Shown here piece after piece: positions 1 to 10,223 of a DNA stretch of 64,000 nt (its first letter is position 1; each line of letters opens with the position of its first letter). The stretch spans positions 620,001 through 684,000 of the forward strand of contig NZ_CP050133.1 of NCBI RefSeq assembly GCF_011612585.1. Reading direction: 5' to 3'. A program made the position numbers and the translations under genes. The stretch is from Streptococcus cristatus ATCC 51100 (lineage in GTDB: Bacteria; Bacillota; Bacilli; Lactobacillales; Streptococcaceae). Under the pieces are notes generated by a model. That model searched no databases. It worked only from the letters and a program-made list of their open reading frames with translations, and was not told the DNA's origin.

Positions 1-3000
1 CGGATGAGCTTGTGGCTACAGCTCAAGTAGAAAATAAGTCAGAAAATCAAGTCTCGGTGGGAACTTCTGAACCAGCGAAAACAGAAACTCAAGAGACTGT
101 CTCAGTAACGCCTTCTGCACCCGTGCAAGTAGAAAGTAAAGAGGCTATCACAACAACAGTTCCTGCGCCAGCACAGACAGAAACGCAAGGGGATAACCAA
201 GCCTCATTGAAATCTGCTACGCCTGCTGAGACAGAGGCAAGTCAAGCGACAGATTCGACTATTTTTAAAAATGCTCAGCCAGCTACAGGCACAAGCCAAC
301 CAGCTGCAGCCACTGCTCAACCTGCTTCAGCAAATGCAAGTCTAAATAAGAGCGCTTTAGAGAACTACCTCAAAAACTTGCGCAGCAAGGACTTTTCAAG
401 TAAGACAGACGATAGTCTAGAAATCTTGAATGGCGTAATGACGGCTGCTGATGGTGTGCTTCAAACTGCAACAAAGCAAGAAGAAATTGATAAGGTTTAT
501 CGCAATCTCGTGAACTTTGTCAATTCTGGTCTTCGTGATAAAAATCCGAAGTTCATCCCAGATCAGGATAAAACTCCTCGCTCAGCACTTTATGAGTTTG
601 AAAGTGCTACACCAGGAAAAACAACTCCGCTTGCTCTGAACTACTTGAAGCCAGAAGATACAAAAATCTACAAAAAGGGCGATAAAGTAAAGGCCATCCA
701 GCCAACTGAAACAACTTATGTAGAGTATGATGGAAGTGGTAGATGGACCTTTAAGGGCTATGACCATGATAGTCAGGTGATTGACAAAGATGATGTTTTC
801 TTCACAGGTAAGTGGGAATTTACGCCGACACCATATAAGGCTACCTATAGAGCGGTTAATGGCTCACCTGGAAAAACTCCGCCATCTTATGTTGCAAATT
901 GGAGTCCAGAAGATAGAAGAAGATTTGCTGAGGGTGAAGTAGTAAAAGCAAAAGAATTTCACTATGTTTTTTATACTTCAGAAGAATTTCCTAACCGAAA
1001 AGGCTATTGGGCTTTGACTGGCTTTGATGCTCCAAGTAAAGTGGCAAACAATGGCGATGTAGAGTTCGTAGGAACTTGGAAATACTTTGAGGATGTCACT
1101 GTATCCTACAAACCTATGAACCAGCACGATTTTGAGAATTTTTATCATTTACCAAGTAGTCCTAAGACCTCACGTGACGAATATAAATTACCTCTTCCTA
1201 AGGAGATAAAAGATCTAGAAAGTAGGCTATACGATTACAAGCTTTCTCTCAATCAGTTTGATGAACGCCATGAGTATTTACCTAAAGATATACTGGATAC
1301 GGTAGCAGCCTTGCTTCGCTACGATGAAGCTCAAAATCTCTACAAACCCTTCTATGATGCGGAAAATGAAGGAAATTGGACCTTTGAGGAAGATGTAGTA
1401 GATTTAACCTTCAGTCGTGAACTAGAGCGGGCGGCTACATATGGGGAAATACCAAAAGTTACAATACCATTGGAGTTTGTATTTAAAGGGGTTCCTCGGA
1501 AACCGACTTATGAGTTTATCAGCGATAGCTCAGATAAGCCTCTTCCAGCGGAAATTAATAATTTGAAGCCAACAAATATGCCTGAATGGGAGTATGCAAA
1601 GAGAAAGCAATACCCGAAAGGTGAGATGGTTCAGTCTGTTAGACCGATTCAAGAGTCCTACTATGACAAAACTAACAAGGGTACCTGGACCTTTAAAGGT
1701 TACGATTTTAAAGAAAAGCCAGTGAGCGAGTGGGATCACAAAGGATGGAACCTTAAGTTCACAGGTACTTGGACTTTTGTAGCAGACAAGTATTCAGAAA
1801 ACTATGAGTTCATCAGTAAGGATCCTAGCCTATCTCTACCAGAGGAAGTTAAAGCCCTAACGCCAAGTAATACAAATACCTATAATGATGGCGATACTGT
1901 AAATGCAGTAGCTCCCCTTAAGACGACCTACATGGACTTTGCCAACAAGGGAACTTGGAAATTTGAAGGCTATGACGCTGATAGTAAAGTGGTCAATAAA
2001 GATAAGGTCCTCTTTACAGGTACTTGGTCCTTCACACCACACAGAGATAAGGTTGTTTCCTTTAATTTTGTCAGTGATACTCCAGGGAAGACTATTCCTG
2101 ATGATTTGAAGGCACAAATCCCTGCTCCTATCACGACATCTCCAGATGAGTATTCTGATAATGTCAAGAATGTCCTTCGCGATTTTTACACATACACAGA
2201 TGAAGAAAATGATGGTACATGGGTTTCTAAGCAACCTGAGGAAGTGGAAAAGCCAACTGACGATGAGGACTCTACTTACACTCTCCACTGGACCTTTGAA
2301 CCGACCAAGCGTAGTGTTTATTATGACTTCTATACAGATTCAAAAGATGATTCTGGTCAAACGATCTATCCGCCATCAACTTTGTATAATCTAATCACTT
2401 ACGAAAGAGAATTTGTCAAGGGTGAAAAAGCTCGCGTTAAAATGCCATCTAAAACAAGATTTGAGGATCCTGATGGCCGAGGGACTTGGGTATTTGATGA
2501 CTACTATGAAGATGATAATACGACTATTTCTCCACGTGTGAAAACAGTCGAGGCAGGAGACGTTATCTTTAGAGGGAAATGGATTTTGGTTCCTACCAAT
2601 CAGTCTGATACGATCTATAGGGTAGAGTATAAATTTACTAACTCGACTCCTGCTTATCCTCTTCCAAATAAGATTCGCGATATGCTTCCAGCTGGCACTG
2701 ATTTCGTTGGACGAGCTGACGATTACAAAGATGCAAGCAAGCTTGACACATCTACAGTAACTGTTCCGACAGGTACTTGGACTTTCCATGGTTTTGATAC
2801 AGCTAAATACGGAAAAGCTATTGCAGGAACGAAAGTCAAAACCATAACTGGAACGTGGAGCTTTGAGCCAAATGGTGTCGACTATCAGTTCCAATCAACT
2901 AATCCTGATTTCGTATTACCAGATCATATCACCAAGTTGACTCCGAAAAACCCAATTGATTATAAGATGGGCGGTCTGTTCCTTACAGAAGTAGATGCTG

Positions 3001-6000
3001 AGCAACCAAGTGAAACGACTTATGTTGACACAGCAAACAAGGTAACTTGGACATTTGCAGGATACGATAAAGAAAAAATTGTTGTAGCAAAAGGCAGACA
3101 GACTTTCCTTGGAAGCTGGGTGCCTACTCCAAATCCAGAATATGTATTCAAATCTTCTGACGCGCGTGTTCCATTGCCACAAAGTATTTTGGGAATGCTG
3201 CCAAGTGATGAGGCTTCTTATAAGGTTGGAGACACCATTGTAGCCAAACAGCCTGCTAAAGAATCAGTAGTTGAAGAAGAAAAAGACTATGTCTGGACCT
3301 TCAAAGGTTACGATCAGAAGAATGCGGCCTATAATGGCAAGCGCGTGACATTTACAGGTATCTGGGAAGCAACGCCTAGACCGCATCATGTAAGCTATAC
3401 TTTTGAAAGCGAAACGGCTGGTGTTGATTTGCCTGAATTTATCCAGAAGAAAGCACCAAAAGACAGCTCAAGCTATTACAACACGCAAAAAGTTGTACCA
3501 GAAGAGCCGACAACAAAGACTTACAAAGATGATGTGAATGATGGTACCTGGACTTTCGCTGGTTATGATGCCAAAAGTAAGATTGTGAAAAAAGCTGATT
3601 TGACTTTCACAGGTAAGTGGGCCTTTGAAGCCAACAAGTATCAAGCTACTTATCGCTTCGAGAGCGCAACAGCAGGTAAGCAACTTCCAGCAGCCATCGC
3701 AGCATTGACTCCAAGCGACAGTGCAACTTATGTGAATGGTGCCTCTGTTTCCGCTCAGCAACCAGCGCAAGCGACCTACACAGACACAGTGAACGATGGC
3801 ACATGGACCTTCAAGGGCTATGATGCAGCTAGCGCCGTTGTTAACAAGGCTGATGTAGAGTTTGTAGGGAAATGGGCCTTTGAAGCCAACAAGTATCAAG
3901 CTACTTATCGCTTCGAGAGCGCAACAGCAGGTAAGCAACTTCCAGCAGCGATCGCAGCATTGACTCCAAGCGACAGTGCAACATATGTGAATGGTGCCTC
4001 TGTTTCCGCTCAACAACCATCTCAAACTACATACACAGATACAGTGAATGATGGCACATGGACCTTCAAGGGCTATGACGCAGCTAGCGCCGTTGTTAAT
4101 AAGGCCGATGTAGAGTTTGTAGGAAAATGGACCTTCGAAGCCAAGAAGTACCAAGCTACTTATCGCTTCGAGAGTGAGACAGCAGGTAAGGCTCTTCCAG
4201 CAGCCATCACATCATTGACCCCAAGCGACAGTGCAACTTATGAGAATGGTGCCTCTGTTTCCGCTCAACAACCATCACAAACCACTTACACAGATAGTGT
4301 GAATGACGGCACATGGACCTTCAAGGGCTATGATGCAGCTAGCGCCGTTGTCAACAAGGATAATGTAGAGTTTATAGGTAAGTGGGCCTTTGAAGCCAAC
4401 AAGTACCAGGCTACTTACAGCTTTGCAAGCGCAACAGCAGGTAAGCAACTTCCAGCAGGTATCGCAACGTTGCTTCCAAGCGACAGTGCAAGTTATGAAA
4501 ATGGCAATACTGTTTCCGCTCAACAACCATCTCAAACCACCTACACAGACCCAGTGAATGATGGCACATGGACCTTCAAGGGCTATGACGCATCTAGCGC
4601 CGTTGTCAACAAGTCCGATGTTGAGTTTGTAGGGAAATGGGCCTTTGAAGCTAATAAGTACCAAGCAAGTTACCGCTTCGAGAGTGAGACGGCAGGTAAG
4701 CAACTTCCAGCAGGTATCGCAACGTTGCTTCCAAGCGACAGTGCAAGTTATGAAAATGGCAATACTGTTTCCGCTCAACAACCATCTCAAACCACCTACA
4801 CAGACCCAGTGAATGATGGCACATGGACCTTCAAGGGCTATGACGCATCTAGCGCCGTTGTCAACAAGTCCGATGTTGAGTTTGTAGGGAAATGGGCCTT
4901 TGAAGCTAATAAGTACCAAGCAAGTTACCGCTTCGAGAGTGAGACGGCAGGTCAAGCACTTCCAGCAGCGATCGCAGCATTGACTCCAAGCGACAGTGCA
5001 ACTTATGTGAATGGTGCCTCTGTTTCCGCTCAACAACCATCACAAACCACTTACACAGATACTGTGAATGATGGCACCTGGACCTTCAAGGGCTATGACG
5101 CATCTAGCACCGTTGTCAACAAGGCTAATATAGAGTTTGTAGGAAAATGGGCCTTTGAAGCCAACAAGTACCAAGTTACTTACAGCTTCGAGAGCACAAC
5201 AGCAGGTAAGCAACTTCCAGCAGCCATCGCAGCATTGACTCCAAGCGACAGTGCAACTTATGTGAATGGTGCCTCTGTTTCCGCTCAACAACCATCACAA
5301 ACCACTTACACAGATACTGTGAATGATGGCACCTGGACCTTCAAGGGCTATGACGCATCTAGCACCGTTGTCAACAAGGCTAATATAGAGTTTGTAGGAA
5401 AATGGGCCTTTGAAGCCAACAAGTACCAAGTTACTTACAGCTTCGAGAGCACAACAGCAGGTAAGCAACTTCCAGCAGCCATCGCAGCATTGACTCCAAG
5501 CGACAGTGCAACTTATGTGAATGGTGCCTCTGTTTCCGCTCAACAACCATCACAAACCACTTACACAGATACTGTGAATGATGGCACCTGGACCTTCAAG
5601 GGCTATGACGCATCTAGCACCGTTGTCAACAAGGCTAATATAGAGTTTGTAGGAAAATGGGCCTTTGAAGCCAACAAGTACCAAGCTACTTACAGCTTCG
5701 AGAGCACAACAGCAGGTAAGCAACTTCCAGCAGCCATCGCAGCATTGACTCCAAGCGACAGTGCAACTTATGTGAATGGTGCCTCTGTTTCCGCTCAGCA
5801 ACCAGCGCAAGCGACCTACACAGACACAGTGAACGATGGCACATGGACCTTCAAGGGCTATGATGCAGCTAGCGCCGTTGTTAACAAGGCTGATGTAGAG
5901 TTTGTAGGGAAATGGGCCTTTGAAGCCAACAAGTATCAAGCTACTTATCGCTTCGAGAGCGCAACAGCAGGTAAGCAACTTCCAGCAGCCATCGCAGCAT

Positions 6001-7850
6001 TGACTCCAAGCGACAGTGCAACTTATGTGAATGGTGCCTCTGTTTCCGCTCAGCAACCAGCGCAAGCGACCTACACAGACACAGTGAACGATGGCACATG
6101 GACCTTCAAGGGCTATGATGCAGCTAGCGCCGTTGTTAACAAGGCTGATGTAGAGTTTGTAGGGAAATGGGCCTTTGAAGCCAACAAGTATCAAGCTACT
6201 TATCGCTTCGAGAGCGCAACAGCAGGTAAGCAACTTCCAGCAGCCATCGCAGCATTGACTCCAAGCGACAGTGCGACTTATGTGAATGGTGCCTCTGTTT
6301 CCGCTCAGCAACCAGTGCAAGCGACCTACACAGACACAGTGAACGACGGCACATGGACCTTCAAGGGCTATGACGCAGCTAGCGCCGTTGTCAACAAGGC
6401 TAATGTAGAATTTGTAGGTAAATGGACCTTTGAAGCCAACAAGTACCAAGCTACTTACCGCTTCGAGAGCGCAACGGCAGGTAAAGCTCTTCCAGCGGCT
6501 ATCACATCCTTGACTCCAAGCGACAGTGCAACATATGTGAATGGTGCCTCTGTTTCCGCTCAACAACCATCCCAAACCACATACACAGATACTGTGAACG
6601 ACGGCACATGGACCTTCAAGGGCTACGACGCAGCTAGTGCAGTTGTCAACAAGGCAAATGTTGAGTTTGTAGGAAAATGGGTCTTTGAAGCTAAGAAGTA
6701 CCAAGCTACTTATCGCTTCGAGAGCGAAACAGCAGGTCAAGCTCTTCCAGCAGCCATCGCCGCATTGACCCCAAGCGACAGTGCAACATATGTGAATGGT
6801 GCCTCTGTTTCGGCTCAACAACCATCCCAAACCACATACACAGATACTGTGAACGACGGCACATGGACTTTCAAGGGCTACGACGCAGCTAGTGCAGTCG
6901 TGAACAAGGCAAATGTTGAGTTTGTAGGTAAATGGGAATTCAAAGCAAATCCGAAAAATTCTGAAACTTATACGCCTCAGGTAACGGAAGAAATCATCAA
7001 GATTGGAGACAAACCAAACTTGATCGATAATGTGACGAACTTGCCAAGCCTTCCAGCTGGGACTAAGGTAGTCGATATCACGCCTGCGGGTCAAATAGAT
7101 ACTACAAAACCAGGTACTTATAGCGGTACAGTCCGTGTTGACTATCCAGATGGTTCTTCTACTGAAGTTTCTGTACCAGTTAATGTTTTGCCTGCACCGG
7201 TAACTGAAACCTATAAAGTGACTTACCGCTTCGAAAGTGCTACGGCAGACAATAACTTGCCAACAGAAGTATTGAGCTTACTTCCACAAAGTGGAACATA
7301 TACTACAAGTTCTTCTGCAGCGATTGCTTTTGTTCCAGAAGCACCGATGCCTGTAGAAGTGGCTGCTGCAAATGGTACTTGGAAATTCCTGGGCTATGAA
7401 AAAGTGGAAGAGGAGACAAGTTTGACCTTCGTAGGTAAGTGGGCCTTTGAAGCGAAGCAAGTTCCTAGTCCTCAACCACGACCGGAACCAGCACCGCAGC
7501 CGAAACCAGAACCTCAACCAGAACCAGCGCCACAACCGCAACCGGTTCCGAAACCAGAACCTCAGCCAAGTCCAGTTCCACCAGTGACTCCAGAAGTGAA
7601 GCCAACTCAAGAGACTGATTCAGAAGCTAAAGTTCAAACGGATCAGTTGGCGAAGAAGCCTGAAAGCAAACCTGTTCCAAATGCTAAGCCAGCTGTTCCA
7701 ACTCCTGCAGGAGATAAGACTAAACAAGCGACCTTACCAAATACAGGTAGCACTGCTCCAGTTTCAATCGCGGGAGCGACGACAAGTGCTCTTCTTGCGG
7801 GTCTAGGATTCATGATTCTTGGTCACAAGCGCAAAGATGATGAGGCTTAA
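1..7850 (+). CDS. Giant SHIRT-repeat LPxTG surface protein (5' end outside window)
   Basis: The reading frame is open to the window edge, so the signal peptide and true start are missing; about 2615 residues are visible. A Ser/Thr/Pro/Ala-rich N-terminal stretch leads into about 11 divergent SHIRT-type modules (roughly 570-3640). Each has a Y-x-F-x-S start, a GTWTFxGYD core and a final FxGKW. Then come about 13 almost identical 85-residue modules (255 bp each, about 3640-6950). A Rib-like domain (about 6960-7200), one more SHIRT module, a Pro/Glu/Gln-rich wall-spanning segment, LPNTG (7735-7749), a hydrophobic helix and a KRKDDEA tail follow. SHIRT arrays form rigid rods that hold an adhesive tip away from the cell wall (family knowledge). 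This is therefore a sortase-anchored stalk whose tip lies upstream. Ligand unknown. Confidence 0.93.
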   Translation, partial: DELVATAQVENKSENQVSVGTSEPAKTETQETVSVTPSAPVQVESKEAITTTVPAPAQTETQGDNQASLKSATPAETEASQATDSTIFKNAQPATGTSQPAAATAQPASANASLNKSALENYLKNLRSKDFSSKTDDSLEILNGVMTAADGVLQTATKQEEIDKVYRNLVNFVNSGLRDKNPKFIPDQDKTPRSALYEFESATPGKTTPLALNYLKPEDTKIYKKGDKVKAIQPTETTYVEYDGSGRWTFKGYDHDSQVIDKDDVFFTGKWEFTPTPYKATYRAVNGSPGKTPPSYVANWSPEDRRRFAEGEVVKAKEFHYVFYTSEEFPNRKGYWALTGFDAPSKVANNGDVEFVGTWKYFEDVTVSYKPMNQHDFENFYHLPSSPKTSRDEYKLPLPKEIKDLESRLYDYKLSLNQFDERHEYLPKDILDTVAALLRYDEAQNLYKPFYDAENEGNWTFEEDVVDLTFSRELERAATYGEIPKVTIPLEFVFKGVPRKPTYEFISDSSDKPLPAEINNLKPTNMPEWEYAKRKQYPKGEMVQSVRPIQESYYDKTNKGTWTFKGYDFKEKPVSEWDHKGWNLKFTGTWTFVADKYSENYEFISKDPSLSLPEEVKALTPSNTNTYNDGDTVNAVAPLKTTYMDFANKGTWKFEGYDADSKVVNKDKVLFTGTWSFTPHRDKVVSFNFVSDTPGKTIPDDLKAQIPAPITTSPDEYSDNVKNVLRDFYTYTDEENDGTWVSKQPEEVEKPTDDEDSTYTLHWTFEPTKRSVYYDFYTDSKDDSGQTIYPPSTLYNLITYEREFVKGEKARVKMPSKTRFEDPDGRGTWVFDDYYEDDNTTISPRVKTVEAGDVIFRGKWILVPTNQSDTIYRVEYKFTNSTPAYPLPNKIRDMLPAGTDFVGRADDYKDASKLDTSTVTVPTGTWTFHGFDTAKYGKAIAGTKVKTITGTWSFEPNGVDYQFQSTNPDFVLPDHITKLTPKNPIDYKMGGLFLTEVDAEQPSETTYVDTANKVTWTFAGYDKEKIVVAKGRQTFLGSWVPTPNPEYVFKSSDARVPLPQSILGMLPSDEASYKVGDTIVAKQPAKESVVEEEKDYVWTFKGYDQKNAAYNGKRVTFTGIWEATPRPHHVSYTFESETAGVDLPEFIQKKAPKDSSSYYNTQKVVPEEPTTKTYKDDVNDGTWTFAGYDAKSKIVKKADLTFTGKWAFEANKYQATYRFESATAGKQLPAAIAALTPSDSATYVNGASVSAQQPAQATYTDTVNDGTWTFKGYDAASAVVNKADVEFVGKWAFEANKYQATYRFESATAGKQLPAAIAALTPSDSATYVNGASVSAQQPSQTTYTDTVNDGTWTFKGYDAASAVVNKADVEFVGKWTFEAKKYQATYRFESETAGKALPAAITSLTPSDSATYENGASVSAQQPSQTTYTDSVNDGTWTFKGYDAASAVVNKDNVEFIGKWAFEANKYQATYSFASATAGKQLPAGIATLLPSDSASYENGNTVSAQQPSQTTYTDPVNDGTWTFKGYDASSAVVNKSDVEFVGKWAFEANKYQASYRFESETAGKQLPAGIATLLPSDSASYENGNTVSAQQPSQTTYTDPVNDGTWTFKGYDASSAVVNKSDVEFVGKWAFEANKYQASYRFESETAGQALPAAIAALTPSDSATYVNGASVSAQQPSQTTYTDTVNDGTWTFKGYDASSTVVNKANIEFVGKWAFEANKYQVTYSFESTTAGKQLPAAIAALTPSDSATYVNGASVSAQQPSQTTYTDTVNDGTWTFKGYDASSTVVNKANIEFVGKWAFEANKYQVTYSFESTTAGKQLPAAIAALTPSDSATYVNGASVSAQQPSQTTYTDTVNDGTWTFKGYDASSTVVNKANIEFVGKWAFEANKYQATYSFESTTAGKQLPAAIAALTPSDSATYVNGASVSAQQPAQATYTDTVNDGTWTFKGYDAASAVVNKADVEFVGKWAFEANKYQATYRFESATAGKQLPAAIAALTPSDSATYVNGASVSAQQPAQATYTDTVNDGTWTFKGYDAASAVVNKADVEFVGKWAFEANKYQATYRFESATAGKQLPAAIAALTPSDSATYVNGASVSAQQPVQATYTDTVNDGTWTFKGYDAASAVVNKANVEFVGKWTFEANKYQATYRFESATAGKALPAAITSLTPSDSATYVNGASVSAQQPSQTTYTDTVNDGTWTFKGYDAASAVVNKANVEFVGKWVFEAKKYQATYRFESETAGQALPAAIAALTPSDSATYVNGASVSAQQPSQTTYTDTVNDGTWTFKGYDAASAVVNKANVEFVGKWEFKANPKNSETYTPQVTEEIIKIGDKPNLIDNVTNLPSLPAGTKVVDITPAGQIDTTKPGTYSGTVRVDYPDGSSTEVSVPVNVLPAPVTETYKVTYRFESATADNNLPTEVLSLLPQSGTYTTSSSAAIAFVPEAPMPVEVAAANGTWKFLGYEKVEEETSLTFVGKWAFEAKQVPSPQPRPEPAPQPKPEPQPEPAPQPQPVPKPEPQPSPVPPVTPEVKPTQETDSEAKVQTDQLAKKPESKPVPNAKPAVPTPAGDKTKQATLPNTGSTAPVSIAGATTSALLAGLGFMILGHKRKDDEA
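570..3640 (+). repeat. Divergent SHIRT modules
   Basis: About 11 degenerate copies of the same 80-110 residue module, recognisable by the conserved GTWTF/GxWxF strand and the closing F-x-G-x-W. One copy near 1100-1500 is expanded and strongly diverged. They sit before the near-identical block and look like an older generation of the array. Confidence 0.75.
3640..6950 (+). repeat. Tandem array of about 13 near-identical 255-bp SHIRT units
   Basis: The unit start recurs every 255 bp (for example 3661, 3916, 4171). Subsets are identical at DNA level: the TYSFESTTAG type with ANIEF occurs three times in a row at about 5170-5930, and the PAQATYTDTV type with ADVEF recurs. Such identity indicates recent unit duplication or homogenisation, so copy number is likely to vary between strains. 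Confidence 0.92.
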
Positions 7851-7899
7851 AAGAGCATCTCTTTGTGTAAGCTTTGGCTAGTGCCTCAATCAACTAGTT

Positions 7900-7944
7900 A
7901 AGAGTCTTCTAAGTAGTGTTTGACTTAGAAGGCTCTTATTTTTC
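7900..7944 (+). terminator. Terminator after the SHIRT protein gene
   Basis: Inverted repeat AAGAGTCTTCTAAGT / ACTTAGAAGGCTCTT with an 8-base loop, followed by a T-run; 50 bp after the stop codon. Confidence 0.85.
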
Positions 7945-7972
7945 TGAGATTTATGGATTAAGCTAAGATTGA

Positions 7973-8003
7973 TTCACAAAAATTTAGGATTTTTTGGTAT
8001 AAT
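7973..8003 (+). promoter_or_regulatory. Probable degV promoter
   Basis: TATAAT at 7998-8003, preceded by a TGG-type extension and a weak TTCACA (7973-7978) 19 bases upstream, 32 bases before the degV start codon. Confidence 0.5.
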
Positions 8004-8035
8004 AGACTCAATAATAGGATAAAAGTAGGGAAAAT

Positions 8036-8869
8036 ATGGCAAAAATTAAAATTGTGACAGACTCTTCGATTACGATTGAGCCTGAACTAGCAAAAGATTT
8101 GAATATTACGATAGTTCCTTTGACAGTCATGATTGACGGTGTAGTCTACTCGGATGCAAATTTGAAAGAGGGAGAATTCCTTCGGTTGATGAAGTCTAGT
8201 AAAAATCTACCTAAGACTAGCCAACCACCAGTTGGAGTATTTTCTGAGGTTTTCGAAGATTTGTCAGCGGAAGATGTCCAAATTATCTCGATTCACATGT
8301 CTCATGCTTTATCTGGCACTGTAGAGGCAGCTCGTCAGGGTGCTACCTTGGCTAAGGCTGATGTAACGGTTGTCGATAGTTCTTTCACGGACCAAGCGAT
8401 GAAGTTCCAAGTCGTTGAGGCTGCTAAAATTGCAAAAGCTGGAGCGAATTTGGAGGAGATTTTAGAAAAACTTGAGGAAGTCAAAGCCAAGACGGAGCTA
8501 TACATCGGCGTATCAACCTTAGAAAATTTAGTCAAAGGTGGTCGTATCGGCCGTGTGACCGGTCTGATTAGCTCGCTTTTAAATATTCGTGTCGTCATGC
8601 AGATGACAAATCATACCTTGACTCCTATTGTCAAAGGAAGGGGCGCTAAAACCTTCAAGAAATGGCTGGATGACTTGAAAGAGTCTCTGAAAGAGAAGGA
8701 AATTGAAGAAATAGGAATTTCCTATGCGGGTGGACCAGAATTTGCCAATCAAATGAAGGAAGAGTTACAAGAGTTTGTTGAAAAACCAATCTCTGTCTTA
8801 GAAACAGGTTCCATCATCCAAACTCACACTGGAGAAAATGCATGGGCCGTTCTAGTTCGCTATAAATAG
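8036..8869 (+). CDS. DegV family fatty-acid-binding protein (FakB type)
   Basis: 277 residues, the usual DegV length. The N-terminal [10 protein letters not shown] strand-turn and the central SGTVEAAR segment are the conserved ligand-pocket features of the family. DegV/FakB proteins bind an acyl chain and present it to the FakA kinase, which feeds exogenous fatty acids into phospholipid synthesis; the specific acyl preference cannot be read here. A weak GTAGGGAAAA ribosome site precedes the ATG. It stands alone between the surface-protein terminator and hup. Confidence 0.88.
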   Translation: MAKIKIVTDSSITIEPELAKDLNITIVPLTVMIDGVVYSDANLKEGEFLRLMKSSKNLPKTSQPPVGVFSEVFEDLSAEDVQIISIHMSHALSGTVEAARQGATLAKADVTVVDSSFTDQAMKFQVVEAAKIAKAGANLEEILEKLEEVKAKTELYIGVSTLENLVKGGRIGRVTGLISSLLNIRVVMQMTNHTLTPIVKGRGAKTFKKWLDDLKESLKEKEIEEIGISYAGGPEFANQMKEELQEFVEKPISVLETGSIIQTHTGENAWAVLVRYK

Positions 8870-8901
8870 AGTAAATTATTTGTAAAATGTCTGCTTAAGA
8901 C

Positions 8902-8930
8902 TTGACCTAGGCGCTTTTTTTAGATATGAT
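8902..8930 (+). promoter_or_regulatory. hup promoter with overlapping palindrome
   Basis: TTGACC (8902-8907), 17-base spacer, TATGAT (8925-8930). The -10 region lies inside the inverted repeat AGATAT-GATA-ATATCT. Confidence 0.7.
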
Positions 8931-8979
8931 AATATCTGTTAGGGTTATTAACCCAGAAAAAAATTGGAGGATTTGTTAA

Positions 8980-9255
8980 ATGGCTAACAAACAAGATTTG
9001 ATCGCAAAAGTGGCAGAAGCTACAGAATTGACTAAAAAAGATTCAGCAGCAGCAGTTGACGCTGTATTTGCAGCAGTTACAGAATACCTTTCAAAAGGTG
9101 AAAAAGTTCAATTGATCGGTTTTGGTAACTTTGAAGTTCGTGAGCGTGCAGCACGTAAAGGTCGCAACCCACAAACTGGTAAAGAAATCACAATCGCAGC
9201 TTCTAAAGTTCCAGCTTTCAAAGCAGGTAAAGCTCTTAAAGACGCTGTTAAATAA
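8980..9255 (+). CDS. hup: HU-like nucleoid DNA-binding protein
   Basis: 91 residues, the standard bacterial HU length. The N-terminal helices ([20 protein letters not shown]) and the arm motif [20 protein letters not shown], with the DNA-intercalating proline in the RNPQTG turn, are clear. HU bends and compacts DNA and is usually the only HU in streptococci, where it is essential (family knowledge). The ribosome site TTGGAGGA lies just before the ATG. Monocistronic: its own promoter at 8902 and a strong terminator at 9267. Confidence 0.97.
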   Translation: MANKQDLIAKVAEATELTKKDSAAAVDAVFAAVTEYLSKGEKVQLIGFGNFEVRERAARKGRNPQTGKEITIAASKVPAFKAGKALKDAVK

Positions 9256-9266
9256 GACAAAAATTA

Positions 9267-9312
9267 AAAGCCTACTGTATCAGCTTCCTAGCTTGTGCAG
9301 TAGGTTTTTTCT
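9267..9312 (+). terminator. hup terminator
   Basis: CCTACTG / CAGTAGG stem flanked by A-run and TTTTTT. Confidence 0.85.
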
Positions 9313-9451
9313 TATGTTTTGGTATAACATTAATCATCTGAACTTTCTAGAAGACATAGTATTTGTTTATTAGAGAAGGCAGCAAAAATCAGGATACTCC
9401 TTCTGATCAATTTAAAATATGATATAATGTAGCTAAGAAATGGGGGTAGCT

Positions 9452-10153
9452 ATGAATTTTAAAAGAGTAATAACCTTTTTAACCATGCTTGTGGCTGTTA
9501 TAGCTTTGACAGCTTGCTATTATCCAAGGAAAAGAGTTCCTAGGTCTGAAGCCTCTTCTGTCCAAAAGGTGAAAATACCAAAGAAATCAGAATCGACGAA
9601 AGCTACAGGCTCCAGTCAGCAAGAAAAATCAAAGAGTAGCCAGACCTCATCATCTAGTGCTCCAGCTTCTGAGAGTAAGGCGACAAGTTCGCCAGATGAA
9701 GTAACGGATGGTTTGCCTCAAGATGCACAGTCTGCCAATAAAGACAAGATCTATGCAACAGGTAATGCCAAGGTGTATTATCGTTCTTTTGAAGGAGGAT
9801 TTAGTGCTCAAACGCCTGATTTCAAAGGCTATACAGAGGAGCAAGTCAAAAAGGTTCTTGGCGAGCCAGAGGCCGTCATAAAGGATCCGAATTACATTAA
9901 GGACACTTTTAAAGCTCAGGAGTTAGAAAATATAAAAGAGCTCTATCGAGGTCAGCATGTGACGGAAGAGCAGGCAAAAGCTTTCTATGTAACAGCAGCG
10001 GATATTGCACAGGCAGCTAGCTTGAACCAAGACCATCAGTTGGAGAGTGACTATATTTTATATAGCTATAAGCAACATAAAATTAATCTGATTTTCTCTA
10101 AAGGAGAGTTGTATTATATGACTCCCAATCCTGATTATCTTTATTTTAAATAA
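9452..10153 (+). CDS. Putative lipoprotein of unknown function (possibly DUF4947-like)
   Basis: A hydrophobic leader ends in the lipobox LTAC, so the protein should be lipidated at that cysteine and held on the outer face of the membrane. A Ser/Lys-rich linker (about residues 35-85) precedes a globular C-terminal domain (about 95-233) with many aromatic residues. The start at 9452 is preferred over the in-frame ATG at 9440, because the GGGGG just downstream of 9440 makes a well-spaced ribosome site for 9452. I recall similar streptococcal lipoproteins as DUF4947, but cannot confirm it. Function unknown. Confidence 0.8.
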   Translation: MNFKRVITFLTMLVAVIALTACYYPRKRVPRSEASSVQKVKIPKKSESTKATGSSQQEKSKSSQTSSSSAPASESKATSSPDEVTDGLPQDAQSANKDKIYATGNAKVYYRSFEGGFSAQTPDFKGYTEEQVKKVLGEPEAVIKDPNYIKDTFKAQELENIKELYRGQHVTEEQAKAFYVTAADIAQAASLNQDHQLESDYILYSYKQHKINLIFSKGELYYMTPNPDYLYFK

Positions 10154-10223
10154 TCTTGGAAAATTCTTGCGCTAGTTTACTAGGCTTGCTATAATAGCTA
10201 AAACGAAATGAGAAGGAGCAAGG

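Noticed and set aside
3468-7094. Minus-strand open frames opposite the SHIRT array
   Set aside because: Antisense shadow of the 255-bp repeat; frame openness follows from the low stop-codon content of the repeat, and no start signals are present.
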